Origin: Gammaproteobacteria bacterium
GTDB lineage: Bacteria > Pseudomonadota > Gammaproteobacteria > Chromatiales > Chromatiaceae
Length of the DNA: 5,317 nt
Direction: 5' to 3'
Assembly: GCA_020630035.1 (NCBI GenBank)
Contig: JAHDCB010000118.1
Coordinates: 1-5,317, forward strand
Part shown: positions 1 through 5,311 of the stretch, in pieces
Numbering within the stretch: position 1 is the first letter of the stretch
Layout of the letters: the number at the start of each line of letters is the position of its first letter
Notes under the pieces: model-generated
Databases searched by the model: none
Told to the model about the DNA's origin: nothing
The model's input: the letters and a program-made list of their open reading frames with translations, nothing else
Made by a program: the position numbers and the translations under genes

Positions 1-470
1 ATGCTGCATCTTTATTGCAACAACAGTCGGGTATTACCGTTCAGATTGCAGATCTGAATGATTTTGTGTTACCTATTTATAGTGCCGATCTGGAAGAAGA
101 GCATGGCATACCAGAACTGGCGCAACAGTTTTACCAGGATATCGGGGCTGCAGACGGTTTGTTAATCTCGTTTGCCGAGCATAATGGTTTATATGCAGCT
201 GTCTTCAAAAATCTGATGGACTGGATGTCGCGGATTGATGTGAAGTTATACCAGCATAAACCGACTGTGATGCTGGCGACTTCTCCCGGGCCTGGTGGGG
301 CACAACGAGTGTTGGGAATTGCCTGTGATTCAGCCGCTCACTTCGGTGCTGATCTGCGCGCCAGATTATCAGTGCCGAGCTTTCATGATCAATTTGATAA
401 GCAGGCAGGTCGCCTGATCAGTCCCGAACTGGATCAGGCGTTACAACAGGCGGTTTCCCAGCTGGTATAA
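1..470 (+). CDS. NADPH-dependent FMN reductase-like flavoprotein, 5' end missing
   Basis: This is the C-terminal 155 residues or so of a flavodoxin-fold oxidoreductase of the NADPH-dependent FMN reductase family (the group containing YieF/ChrR). Such proteins bind FMN and reduce flavin, quinones or other acceptors with NAD(P)H in the cytoplasm. The frame is open to the left edge, so the start and the N-terminal phosphate-binding loop (usually GSLR-like) lie outside; roughly 30-40 residues are missing compared with the usual 180-190. Visible family signatures are the stretch reading DLNDFVLPIYSADLE, the active-site segment SFAEHNGLYAAVFKNLMDW (the family's E-x-N, K-N, D-W pattern) and the glycine-rich SPGPGGAQR turn. 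The TTG at 15 could be taken as a start, but it falls inside conserved fold and is unlikely. The gene ends TAA only 3 bases before hemA, so the two are probably co-transcribed. The natural substrate cannot be told from the sequence. Confidence 0.88.
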   Translation, partial: AASLLQQQSGITVQIADLNDFVLPIYSADLEEEHGIPELAQQFYQDIGAADGLLISFAEHNGLYAAVFKNLMDWMSRIDVKLYQHKPTVMLATSPGPGGAQRVLGIACDSAAHFGADLRARLSVPSFHDQFDKQAGRLISPELDQALQQAVSQLV

Positions 471-473
471 CGC

Positions 474-1742
474 ATGAATCTGTGCTGCATCGGCCTGAAT
501 CATACAACAGCATCCATTGCGCTGCGCGAACAACTGGCATTCGGGCCGGATATTGTCGTCGCTGCACTGCGCAGTGTATGTCAGTTGTCGGTGGTCAGTG
601 AAGCAGTGATTGTATCAACCTGTAACCGCACAGAGTTATATTTGGCAACTGAGGGTGATGCCAGTGCTGCAGCACAGCAGGTGCAGTCCTGGCTGGCTGA
701 TTTTCAGGGTATGCCGCTGCCAGAGATCAGCGCACATTTGTATTGTCACCATGCCGAAGAGGCGATAGAGCATCTGTTGGTTGTGGCCTGTGGTCTGGAC
801 TCCCTGATCCTGGGGGAACCGCAGATTCTGGGACAAGTAAAAGGTGCGTTTCAGACTGCGCGGAACGCTGGCTATACCGGGCAGTGGTTGCAGCGATTGT
901 TTCAGCATGCGTTCAGCACAGCGAAACAAGTGCGTAGTGAAACTGGAATCGGTGCCCATCCGGTTTCTGTAGCCTTTGCTGCAGTTCATCTGGCCCGGCA
1001 GATCTTTACCGCGTTGCGCGAGCAATCAGCATTGCTGATTGGTGCTGGTGCAACGATCAGTCTGGCTGCTCGTCATCTGCGTCAGCAGGCGATCGGCGAA
1101 CTGGTGATTGCGAATCGCACCCTGGCGAGTGCCACCTCACTGGCGCATGAGCATCAGGCACAGGCGATGGGATTGACATCAGTAGCCCGTCAATTGGCCC
1201 GATTTGATATCGTACTGTCAGCGACCGCCAGCCCACTGCCGATTATCGGTAAGGGAGCAGTAGAGCAGGCATTGAAGGCGCGGCGGCATCGCCCGATGTT
1301 ATTGATTGATCTGGCGGTACCGCGCGATATTGAGCCGGAAGTCGCTGCTTTACCTGATATCTATCTGTATCGTGTCGATGACTTACAGGATGTGATTCGT
1401 GAGAATCAGCGTTCACGTCAGGTCGCAGCTGCCCAGGCACGGACCATTGTTGCAGCACAGGTGGCGGAGTTCGTCACTTGGCAGAACTCGCTGGGGGCAG
1501 TAGACCGGATCCGGGATTATCGTGCCCGGGCTGAGTCAACCCGTGATGCTGTGCTGGCGAAGGCCCAACGCCTGCTGGCGCAGGGCAAGCCAGCACCTGA
1601 GGTGCTGACTTATCTGGCGCATACATTAACCAATAAGCTGCTACATGCACCCAGTGAGCAACTACGTCAGGCTGCCAGCCAGGGTCAGGAGCAGATCCTG
1701 GTAGCTGCAGATACGCTTTTTCAACTCAACCGCAAACACTGA
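474..1742 (+). CDS. hemA: Glutamyl-tRNA reductase (C5 tetrapyrrole pathway)
   Basis: This enzyme reduces the glutamate on charged tRNA-Glu to glutamate-1-semialdehyde with NADPH, the first committed step to 5-aminolevulinate, heme and other tetrapyrroles. At 422 residues it has full family length. The N-terminal catalytic domain has IGLNHTTA (residues 6-13) and STCNRTELY with the catalytic cysteine at 50, the same position as in E. coli. GLDSLILGEPQILGQVK (107-123) and KQVRSETGIG (151-160) are family signatures. The NADPH-binding domain has the GAGAT glycine loop near 190-194, ANRT near 213-216 and DLAVPRDIEPEV (279-290). The C-terminal helical dimerisation domain follows from about 335. The glycine loop has alanine where E. 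coli-type enzymes read GAGET. The ATG is 3 bases after the FMN reductase stop, with no clear Shine-Dalgarno sequence, which suggests translational coupling. It ends TGA, 8 bases before prfA. In enterobacteria HemA level is controlled by proteolysis through the N-terminus; whether that holds here is unknown. Confidence 0.98.
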   Translation: MNLCCIGLNHTTASIALREQLAFGPDIVVAALRSVCQLSVVSEAVIVSTCNRTELYLATEGDASAAAQQVQSWLADFQGMPLPEISAHLYCHHAEEAIEHLLVVACGLDSLILGEPQILGQVKGAFQTARNAGYTGQWLQRLFQHAFSTAKQVRSETGIGAHPVSVAFAAVHLARQIFTALREQSALLIGAGATISLAARHLRQQAIGELVIANRTLASATSLAHEHQAQAMGLTSVARQLARFDIVLSATASPLPIIGKGAVEQALKARRHRPMLLIDLAVPRDIEPEVAALPDIYLYRVDDLQDVIRENQRSRQVAAAQARTIVAAQVAEFVTWQNSLGAVDRIRDYRARAESTRDAVLAKAQRLLAQGKPAPEVLTYLAHTLTNKLLHAPSEQLRQAASQGQEQILVAADTLFQLNRKH

Positions 1743-1750
1743 TAATCTGT

Positions 1751-2833
1751 ATGAATCTTCGTCTGCAACATAAACTGGATCAGATCAGCGAACGTTTTCA
1801 GGATATTACCGGGCTGCTGGCTGAGCCTGAGATACAGAGCACACCGGATACCTTTCGTGCACTCAGCCAGGAATATGCGCAATTGGAGCCAGTGGTACAG
1901 TGCTATCAGCATTATCAGTCGATTATGCAGGAACAACAGCAGGCTGCCGCGATGCTGGACGATCCGGAAATGGCAGAACTCGCGCATGAAATCCTGCAGG
2001 AAGCACAGGCTCAAGCCGAGGCATTGTTGCCGGAACTGCAACGCCTGCTGATTCCACAGGATCCGAATGACGGACGAAATATCTTTCTGGAGGTGCGCGC
2101 AGGTACGGGAGGGGCTGAAGCGGCCTTATTTGCGGCGGATCTGTTACGGATGTACCTGCGGTATGCGGAGGAGTCTGGTTGGCGGGCGGAACTGATGAGT
2201 GAAAGTTCCGGTGAGTTGGGGGGTTATAAAGAAGTCATCGCGCGGATCAGTGGCCGCAATGTGTATTCATCGCTTAAATTTGAATCCGGGGTGCACCGGG
2301 TACAGCGCGTACCGGAGACGGAATCCCAGGGGCGGGTACATACCTCCGCTTGCACAGTGGCGATTCTACCGGAAGTGGACGCGGTGGATAGTATTGAGAT
2401 TAATCCGGCAGATTTACGAATTGATACCTTTCGGGCATCCGGTGCGGGTGGGCAGCACGTCAATAAGACGGACTCAGCAGTTCGTTTAACCCATCTGCCG
2501 ACCGGCGTGGTGGTCGAGTGTCAGGATGAACGTTCGCAACATAAGAATAAGGCGCGGGCGTTATCGTTGCTGCAGGCGCGCCTGACTGCTGCAGCAACCA
2601 GCCAGCAGCAGCAGGCTGAAGCGGCGGATCGCAAGCTACAGGTTGGTAGTGGCGATCGGTCTGAACGCATCCGCACCTATAATTTCCCACAGAACCGGGT
2701 GACAGATCATCGTATTCAACTGACGTTGTATAAGCTGGAAGAAGTAATGTCCGGCGGCCTGGAACCGGTGCTGCAACCATTGATGCAGCAGTATCAGGCG
2801 GAACAACTGGTGCAGTTGGCTGCTGAAGCATAG
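1751..2833 (+). CDS. prfA: Peptide chain release factor 1 (RF1)
   Basis: RF1 enters the ribosomal A site at UAA or UAG and triggers hydrolysis of the peptidyl-tRNA. The 360-residue product matches the usual RF1 length. It has the N-terminal helical domain (about 1-105), then the core with the codon-recognition loop. The tripeptide PET at 188-190 sits where RF1 carries PxT, and not the SPF of RF2, so the assignment is RF1. The catalytic GGQ is at 233-235 inside GAGGQHVNKTDSAVR, in the same register as E. coli; Gln235 is the residue PrmC methylates. ESQGRVHTSACTVA (191-204) and ERIRTYNFPQNRVTDHRI (305-322) are further family blocks. The start ATG lies 8 bases after the hemA stop with no obvious Shine-Dalgarno sequence, so coupling to hemA translation is likely. 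The gene ends in TAG, a codon that RF1 and not RF2 reads. prmC, the frequent next gene, is absent; a tRNA gene follows instead. Confidence 0.98.
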   Translation: MNLRLQHKLDQISERFQDITGLLAEPEIQSTPDTFRALSQEYAQLEPVVQCYQHYQSIMQEQQQAAAMLDDPEMAELAHEILQEAQAQAEALLPELQRLLIPQDPNDGRNIFLEVRAGTGGAEAALFAADLLRMYLRYAEESGWRAELMSESSGELGGYKEVIARISGRNVYSSLKFESGVHRVQRVPETESQGRVHTSACTVAILPEVDAVDSIEINPADLRIDTFRASGAGGQHVNKTDSAVRLTHLPTGVVVECQDERSQHKNKARALSLLQARLTAAATSQQQQAEAADRKLQVGSGDRSERIRTYNFPQNRVTDHRIQLTLYKLEEVMSGGLEPVLQPLMQQYQAEQLVQLAAEA

Positions 2834-2834
2834 C

Positions 2835-2862
2835 TTGAGCTTTTAACCTACTCAGGTATAAT
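2835..2862 (+). promoter_or_regulatory. Sigma70-type promoter of the tRNA-Lys gene
   Basis: A -35 hexamer TTGAGC (2835-2840) and a perfect -10 hexamer TATAAT (2857-2862) are separated by 16 bases. The -35 box begins one base after the prfA stop codon. The predicted transcription start is near 2869-2870, about 10 bases before the mature tRNA 5' end, so the leader would be very short. The bases after the -10 box (ATCCGGC) are fairly GC-rich, as in stable-RNA promoters under stringent control; that regulatory reading is inference. The tRNA need not depend on read-through from hemA-prfA. Confidence 0.75.
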
Positions 2863-2879
2863 ATCCGGCTGGTTAATCA

Positions 2880-2955
2880 GGGTCGTTAGCTCAGTTGGTA
2901 GAGCAGTTGACTTTTAATCAATTGGTCGGGCGTTCGAGTCGCCCACGACCCACCA
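2880..2955 (+). tRNA. tRNA-Lys, anticodon UUU
   Basis: A complete 76-nt cloverleaf can be folded by eye. The acceptor arm is GGGTCGT (2880-2886) with ACGACCC (2945-2951), all Watson-Crick. The D arm is GCTC/GAGC (2889-2892/2901-2904). The anticodon arm is GTTGA/TCAAT (2906-2910/2918-2922) with one G-U pair and the loop CTTTTAA, placing anticodon TTT at 2913-2915. The T arm is GGGCG/CGCCC (2928-2932/2940-2944) with loop TTCGAGT. The discriminator is A2952 and CCA is encoded at 2953-2955. Anticodon UUU decodes AAA/AAG as lysine. It has its own promoter just upstream and an intrinsic terminator 9 bases downstream, so it looks like a single-gene transcription unit. Its 3' end is not duplicated elsewhere in the window, so there is no sign of an integrated element here. 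Confidence 0.98.
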
Positions 2956-2964
2956 AATCGTGTT

Positions 2965-2995
2965 GCCGGGCTTCGTTTGAGGCCCGGCTTTTTTT
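2965..2995 (+). terminator. Rho-independent terminator after tRNA-Lys
   Basis: A 10-bp stem is formed by GCCGGGCTTC (2965-2974) and GAGGCCCGGC (2979-2988), with one G-U pair and a 4-nt GTTT loop, followed at once by seven T residues (2989-2995). This is a textbook intrinsic terminator for the tRNA-Lys transcript and for any read-through from prfA. Because of it, the structured element further downstream would need its own promoter or incomplete termination to be transcribed on this strand. Confidence 0.95.
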
Positions 2996-3035
2996 ATGCT
3001 GAAAATGTATTCTGACCCTCTTAACACAGAAAGTA

Positions 3036-3050
3036 GCCACGGATAGTGGT
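3036..3050 (+). other. Small hairpin with GGA loop, possible CsrA/RsmA-type site
   Basis: GCCAC (3036-3040) pairs with GTGGT (3046-3050) through four Watson-Crick pairs plus one G-U pair, exposing the loop GGATA (3041-3045). The sequence around the loop contains ACGGAT, the same AYGGAY string seen in the two loops of the larger element that starts about 20 bases downstream. A GGA in a short hairpin loop preceded by A-N is the general CsrA/RsmA recognition pattern. A 5-bp stem can occur by chance, so the assignment rests mainly on its proximity to the other two sites. Confidence 0.35.
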
Positions 3051-3068
3051 CGCACCGCCTTGCTCAAT

Positions 3069-3179
3069 GGCGTTATCCGGTATGGCTTTCCGAGGGCGTC
3101 TGTGGCCATGGATGGCCGCAGACGAGCCCCCACGGATGGGTTTTATGGCGTACCTCGGAGAAGCCTGCCGGGTAACGCC
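3069..3179 (+). ncRNA. Structured RNA element resembling the TwoAYGGAY motif
   Basis: This noncoding stretch folds into a three-way junction. The basal stem is 3069-3082 with 3166-3179 (14 bp, two G-U). It continues after a bulged T3083 as 3084-3095 with 3153-3165 (12 bp, bulged G3160). Arm 1 is a 12-bp hairpin, 3097-3108 with 3113-3124, with one G-U pair and tetraloop TGGA. Arm 2 is CCCA/TGGG (3129-3132/3137-3140) with tetraloop CGGA. It can be extended by GCC/GGC (3126-3128/3147-3149) across a 6-nt bulge. Both loops with their closing pair read AYGGAY (ATGGAT at 3108-3113, ACGGAT at 3132-3137). That matches my memory of the TwoAYGGAY candidate RNA reported from Gammaproteobacteria and Clostridiales, function unknown. 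The loops also fit the CsrA/RsmA site core A-N-GGA. Only the + strand shows the GGA loops, so that is the likely sense. I see no convincing promoter or T-tract terminator of its own. A dispersed palindromic repeat is the main alternative. Confidence 0.68.
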
Positions 3180-3212
3180 CCCTAAAGTTGTCACTGTACA
3201 TCTGAGTCGCTT

Positions 3213-3238
3213 AAAACTGTTGGTGCGTCACTTCAGTT
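3213..3238 (-). terminator. Possible weak terminator after sat
   Basis: Just beyond the sat stop, AACTG and CAGTT (3234-3238 and 3215-3219) form a 5-bp stem with a smaller inner helix around 3222-3232. Read on the - strand, this runs into TTTT (3216-3213), two of which belong to the stem. Its position is right for the end of the gmhA-sat transcript, but the stem is AT-rich and interrupted and the U tract is short. Termination might instead rely on the large palindromic element at 3069-3179, which would also fold on the - strand. Confidence 0.3.
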
Positions 3239-3240
3239 AT

Positions 3241-4431
3241 TTATTGCTGCTGGTAATGTGTCATCAGAATTTCAGCAACCTCCGGACGTGAGAAGCTGGT
3301 GGGCAATGCCTGTCCCTGGCTCAGCATCTCACGCACCCGGGTGCCGGAGAGCAATACAAAGTCATCTGGGGTATGCTCGGTGACTTCGCGCATCATGACG
3401 ACCTGATCCAGTTTGGTGGAGTAGGCCGTATGGTCGGCATTGAAGATCTGAATCTGTAGTGCATCCTGCGGTACTTCTTCGCTGAAGATAGTTTGCGCAT
3501 CAAATGCACCATAATAGTCACCGACGCCAGCATGGTCGCGTCCGATAATAAAATGGGTTGCTCCCATGTTTTGTCGGAAATAAGCATGTAGTACGGCTTC
3601 GCGTGGTCCGGCATACAACATATCAAAGCCATATCCGGCAATCATGACGCTGTTCGGTACAAAATAATGCTCGACCATGGTGCGGATCGCGGCATCACGT
3701 ACGTCTGCCGGAATATCACCAGGCTTCAGCTTCCCGAGTAGCATATGGATAATCAGGCCATCGCAGCCTAGTCGTTCCATCGCGATTTTGCACAGGGCTT
3801 CATGTGCCCGATGCATCGGGTTACGGGTCTGGAAGGCGACGACGGATTGCCAGCCTGCAGCGGAAATTGCCTCGCGGATCTGGCCGGCGGTGCGGAAGGT
3901 TTCCGGAAAATCTTCACTGAAATACGAAAAGTTCAGTACCTGGATCGGCCCGGATAACAGGATATTACCTTGTTGGTTAAAGGTGGCAACACCAACATGC
4001 TTCGGATCCTGGGTGCGATAAACGCATTGTGTTATCTGAGCCTGATCGGCGTTACTCAGGGTTTCTATTGCATCCAGCGTTATGATTGCCAGCACCGGGT
4101 TGCCTGCACGATTCGGATCGCGTAGCGCAATGCGTTGTCCCGTTTGCAGCGGCGCGGCACTTACCTGGTCTGTCAGACACAGTACTGGTAGTGGAAAGAA
4201 GGTACCGTTGGTCAGCCGCATGTGCTGTGCACTGCTCAGTGCATCCGCCAGGTTCATGAAGCCTGGTAACGGGCTAAAATAACCGGCTCCCAGCATCACG
4301 GCATTTGCTGCCGCCTGGGAGCTGATGGTGACAGCAGGTAAATGTTCGGCTTCGGCAAGGCACTGCTGCCGTTCTGCAGCGTCGTTGACAAAGCAAGTCT
4401 GTAGCTGAGCAGAACCGACGGGTGAGATCAT
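3241..4431 (-). CDS. sat: Sulfate adenylyltransferase (homomeric ATP sulfurylase)
   Basis: Sat catalyses ATP + sulfate to adenosine 5'-phosphosulfate + pyrophosphate, for sulfate assimilation or, run in reverse, for ATP formation in sulfur oxidisers. The 396-residue product has the usual length for the single-chain enzyme. An N-terminal PUA-like domain (to about 165) precedes the nucleotidyltransferase domain. Key motifs are QTRNPMHRAH (201-210, the Q-x-RNP and H-x-x-H nucleotide-binding signature), AGPREAVLHA (274-283), IIGRDHAGVGDYY (295-307) and SGTRVREML (362-370) before SRPEV near the C-terminus. There is no fused APS kinase domain. An in-frame extension to 4557 exists, but the ATG at 4431 is preferred. 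It gives a normal N-terminus, has AGGA 8 bases upstream, and overlaps the gmhA stop as ATGA, so the two genes are probably translationally coupled. No aprAB, cysC or other sulfur gene is in the window, so assimilatory versus dissimilatory use stays open. Confidence 0.96.
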   Translation of the reverse strand: MISPVGSAQLQTCFVNDAAERQQCLAEAEHLPAVTISSQAAANAVMLGAGYFSPLPGFMNLADALSSAQHMRLTNGTFFPLPVLCLTDQVSAAPLQTGQRIALRDPNRAGNPVLAIITLDAIETLSNADQAQITQCVYRTQDPKHVGVATFNQQGNILLSGPIQVLNFSYFSEDFPETFRTAGQIREAISAAGWQSVVAFQTRNPMHRAHEALCKIAMERLGCDGLIIHMLLGKLKPGDIPADVRDAAIRTMVEHYFVPNSVMIAGYGFDMLYAGPREAVLHAYFRQNMGATHFIIGRDHAGVGDYYGAFDAQTIFSEEVPQDALQIQIFNADHTAYSTKLDQVVMMREVTEHTPDDFVLLSGTRVREMLSQGQALPTSFSRPEVAEILMTHYQQQ

Positions 4432-5024
4432 ATAATTTGTCCTGGTTGCGGGTATAAGGTACTTTCGACGGTGGCACATAAAATATGGCCGAACAGAATG
4501 TGGCTTTCCTGAATACGTGGGGTATCCTGACTGGGGACACACAGACACAGGTCGCACAGGTCATACATCTCGCCACCGGTTTGTCCGCTCAGGCCAAGAC
4601 AATACAGGCCCTGGCTGCGAGCCTGGTGCAGGCCCTGCAGGATATTGGCAGAATTGCCAGAGGTTGAGATGGCCATGAGGATATCGCCAGGCTGACCCAG
4701 TGCTTCAATCTGACGAGCGAAGATACGATCATACGTATAATCGTTGCCGATGGCGGTCAGCGCAGAAGTGTCTGTTGTCAGTGCAATCGCGGCCAGCCCG
4801 GGTCGGTCAATATAAAACCGGCTGACCAGCTCGGCGGCGATATGCTGGGCGTCTGCGGCTGAGCCACCATTGCCAATCAGTAATAGCTTACTGCCTGCAC
4901 GATAACCAGCAATCAGTTGATCGCTGGCCTGCTGCAATTGCTGCAGTAGATGTGTATCGTGCAGAATGGCTTGCTTTACCGCAATACTGGCAGAGATCTG
5001 TTCAGGTATTGTTTGTTGCGGCAT
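4428..5024 (-). CDS. gmhA: Sedoheptulose-7-phosphate isomerase-like SIS-domain protein
   Basis: GmhA converts sedoheptulose 7-phosphate to D-glycero-D-manno-heptose 7-phosphate, the first step toward the ADP-heptose of LPS inner core. From the second ATG the product is 198 residues, a single SIS domain after a helical N-terminus. Family blocks are GNGGSAADAQHIAAELVSRF (positions 51-70), ALTTDTSALTAIGNDY (81-96), ISTSGNSANIL (119-129) and DTPRIQESHI (167-176). The residues that in E. coli GmhA bind metal or act in catalysis (His61, Glu65, Gln172, His180) are all present at the same numbers, which favours GmhA over the non-enzymatic paralogue DiaA. Two adjacent ATGs exist (5027 and 5024). A GGA at 5033-5031 is 6 bases from the second and only 3 from the first, so I chose 5024. 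The stop overlaps the sat start by 4 bases. No other heptose gene is visible. Confidence 0.88.
   Translation of the reverse strand: MPQQTIPEQISASIAVKQAILHDTHLLQQLQQASDQLIAGYRAGSKLLLIGNGGSAADAQHIAAELVSRFYIDRPGLAAIALTTDTSALTAIGNDYTYDRIFARQIEALGQPGDILMAISTSGNSANILQGLHQARSQGLYCLGLSGQTGGEMYDLCDLCLCVPSQDTPRIQESHILFGHILCATVESTLYPQPGQII
4440..4443 (-). promoter_or_regulatory. Ribosome binding site that fixes the sat start
   Basis: AGGA on the - strand lies 8 bases before the ATG at 4431, inside the last codons of gmhA. It supports that ATG over the upstream in-frame alternatives, which have no comparable site at a suitable distance that I could see and would create a long overlap with gmhA. Confidence 0.65.
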
Positions 5025-5103
5025 CATTTTTCCAGAGATGAGCAGAGTGTCCAGGCTGGATGTTTATCTGAGCACGTTGATTTGATAGAGAGTTTGCACA
5101 GCA

Positions 5104-5220
5104 ATGATTACAGAGCTCCTGATTGCATGGTGGGTAAAAAAGAAACGTGATAAACAACGTCAGCAGCGAGATGAACACACGGCTAAGACCGTGGATACAG
5201 ACACGGATCGAAAAACATAG
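5104..5220 (+). CDS. Possible small protein of 38 residues, unknown
   Basis: An ATG at 5104 opens a 38-codon frame ending TAG. The product begins with a short hydrophobic stretch (MITELLIAWWV), then KKKRDKQRQQRDE, then a polar threonine/aspartate-rich tail. The pattern of a short apolar start followed by a strongly basic region would suit a small membrane-associated or nucleic-acid-binding peptide, but the apolar stretch is too short for a confident membrane span. A purine run (GATAGAGAG, 5084-5090 region) lies about 11 bases upstream, somewhat far for a ribosome binding site. It is divergent from gmhA, and a 6-bp hairpin lies just after its stop. I do not recognise it, and it could be a chance frame. 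Confidence 0.28.
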   Translation: MITELLIAWWVKKKRDKQRQQRDEHTAKTVDTDTDRKT

Positions 5221-5225
5221 GGCGC

Positions 5226-5242
5226 CTCTGATGTATTCAGAG
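5226..5242 (+). other. Short perfect inverted repeat
   Basis: CTCTGA (5226-5231) and TCAGAG (5237-5242) form a 6-bp stem with a 5-nt loop, 5 bases after the stop of the 38-codon frame. There is no T tract after it, so it is not a standard intrinsic terminator. An operator-like site or a chance palindrome are both possible. Confidence 0.3.
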
Positions 5243-5273
5243 TATTGGGGGTGTTCTCAATGAGCTGAGTGGC

Positions 5274-5294
5274 AATGATTTTGAGTCATTTTTT
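5274..5294 (+). terminator. Possible weak terminator
   Basis: AATGATT (5274-5280) pairs with AGTCATT (5284-5290) around a 3-nt TTG loop, with one internal T-G pair, followed by four more T residues (six in a row counting the stem end). The stem is AT-rich and therefore weak. It could end a short transcript from the 5104-5220 region before the gene expected to the right of the window. Confidence 0.3.
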
Positions 5295-5311
5295 GTGCTG
5301 ACAAGGCGTAA

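Noticed and set aside
15..17. TTG as the start of the FMN reductase gene
   Set aside because: The frame is open upstream to the window edge, and the family needs an N-terminal strand and phosphate loop before this point.
2880..2955. tRNA-Lys as an attachment site for an integrated element
   Set aside because: No second copy of the tRNA 3' end, no integrase and no composition shift are visible within the window.
2918..3133. 71-codon - strand frame ending opposite the tRNA
   Set aside because: Its C-terminal residues (RLERPTN) are the typical translation of the complement of a tRNA gene, a well-known false ORF. The rest overlaps the terminator and the RNA element.
3046..3291. 81-codon + strand frame across the intergenic region
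   Set aside because: It runs through the large palindromic RNA element and into the antisense of sat. Its composition is explained by the structured repeat, and it matches no protein family I know.
4432..4557. N-terminal extension of sat
   Set aside because: The extra 42 residues do not resemble the Sat N-terminus, overlap gmhA in another frame, and lack a placed ribosome binding site. The ATG at 4431 has one.
4950..5150. 66-codon + strand frame
   Set aside because: Most of it is antisense to the start of gmhA, and the product has no recognisable features.
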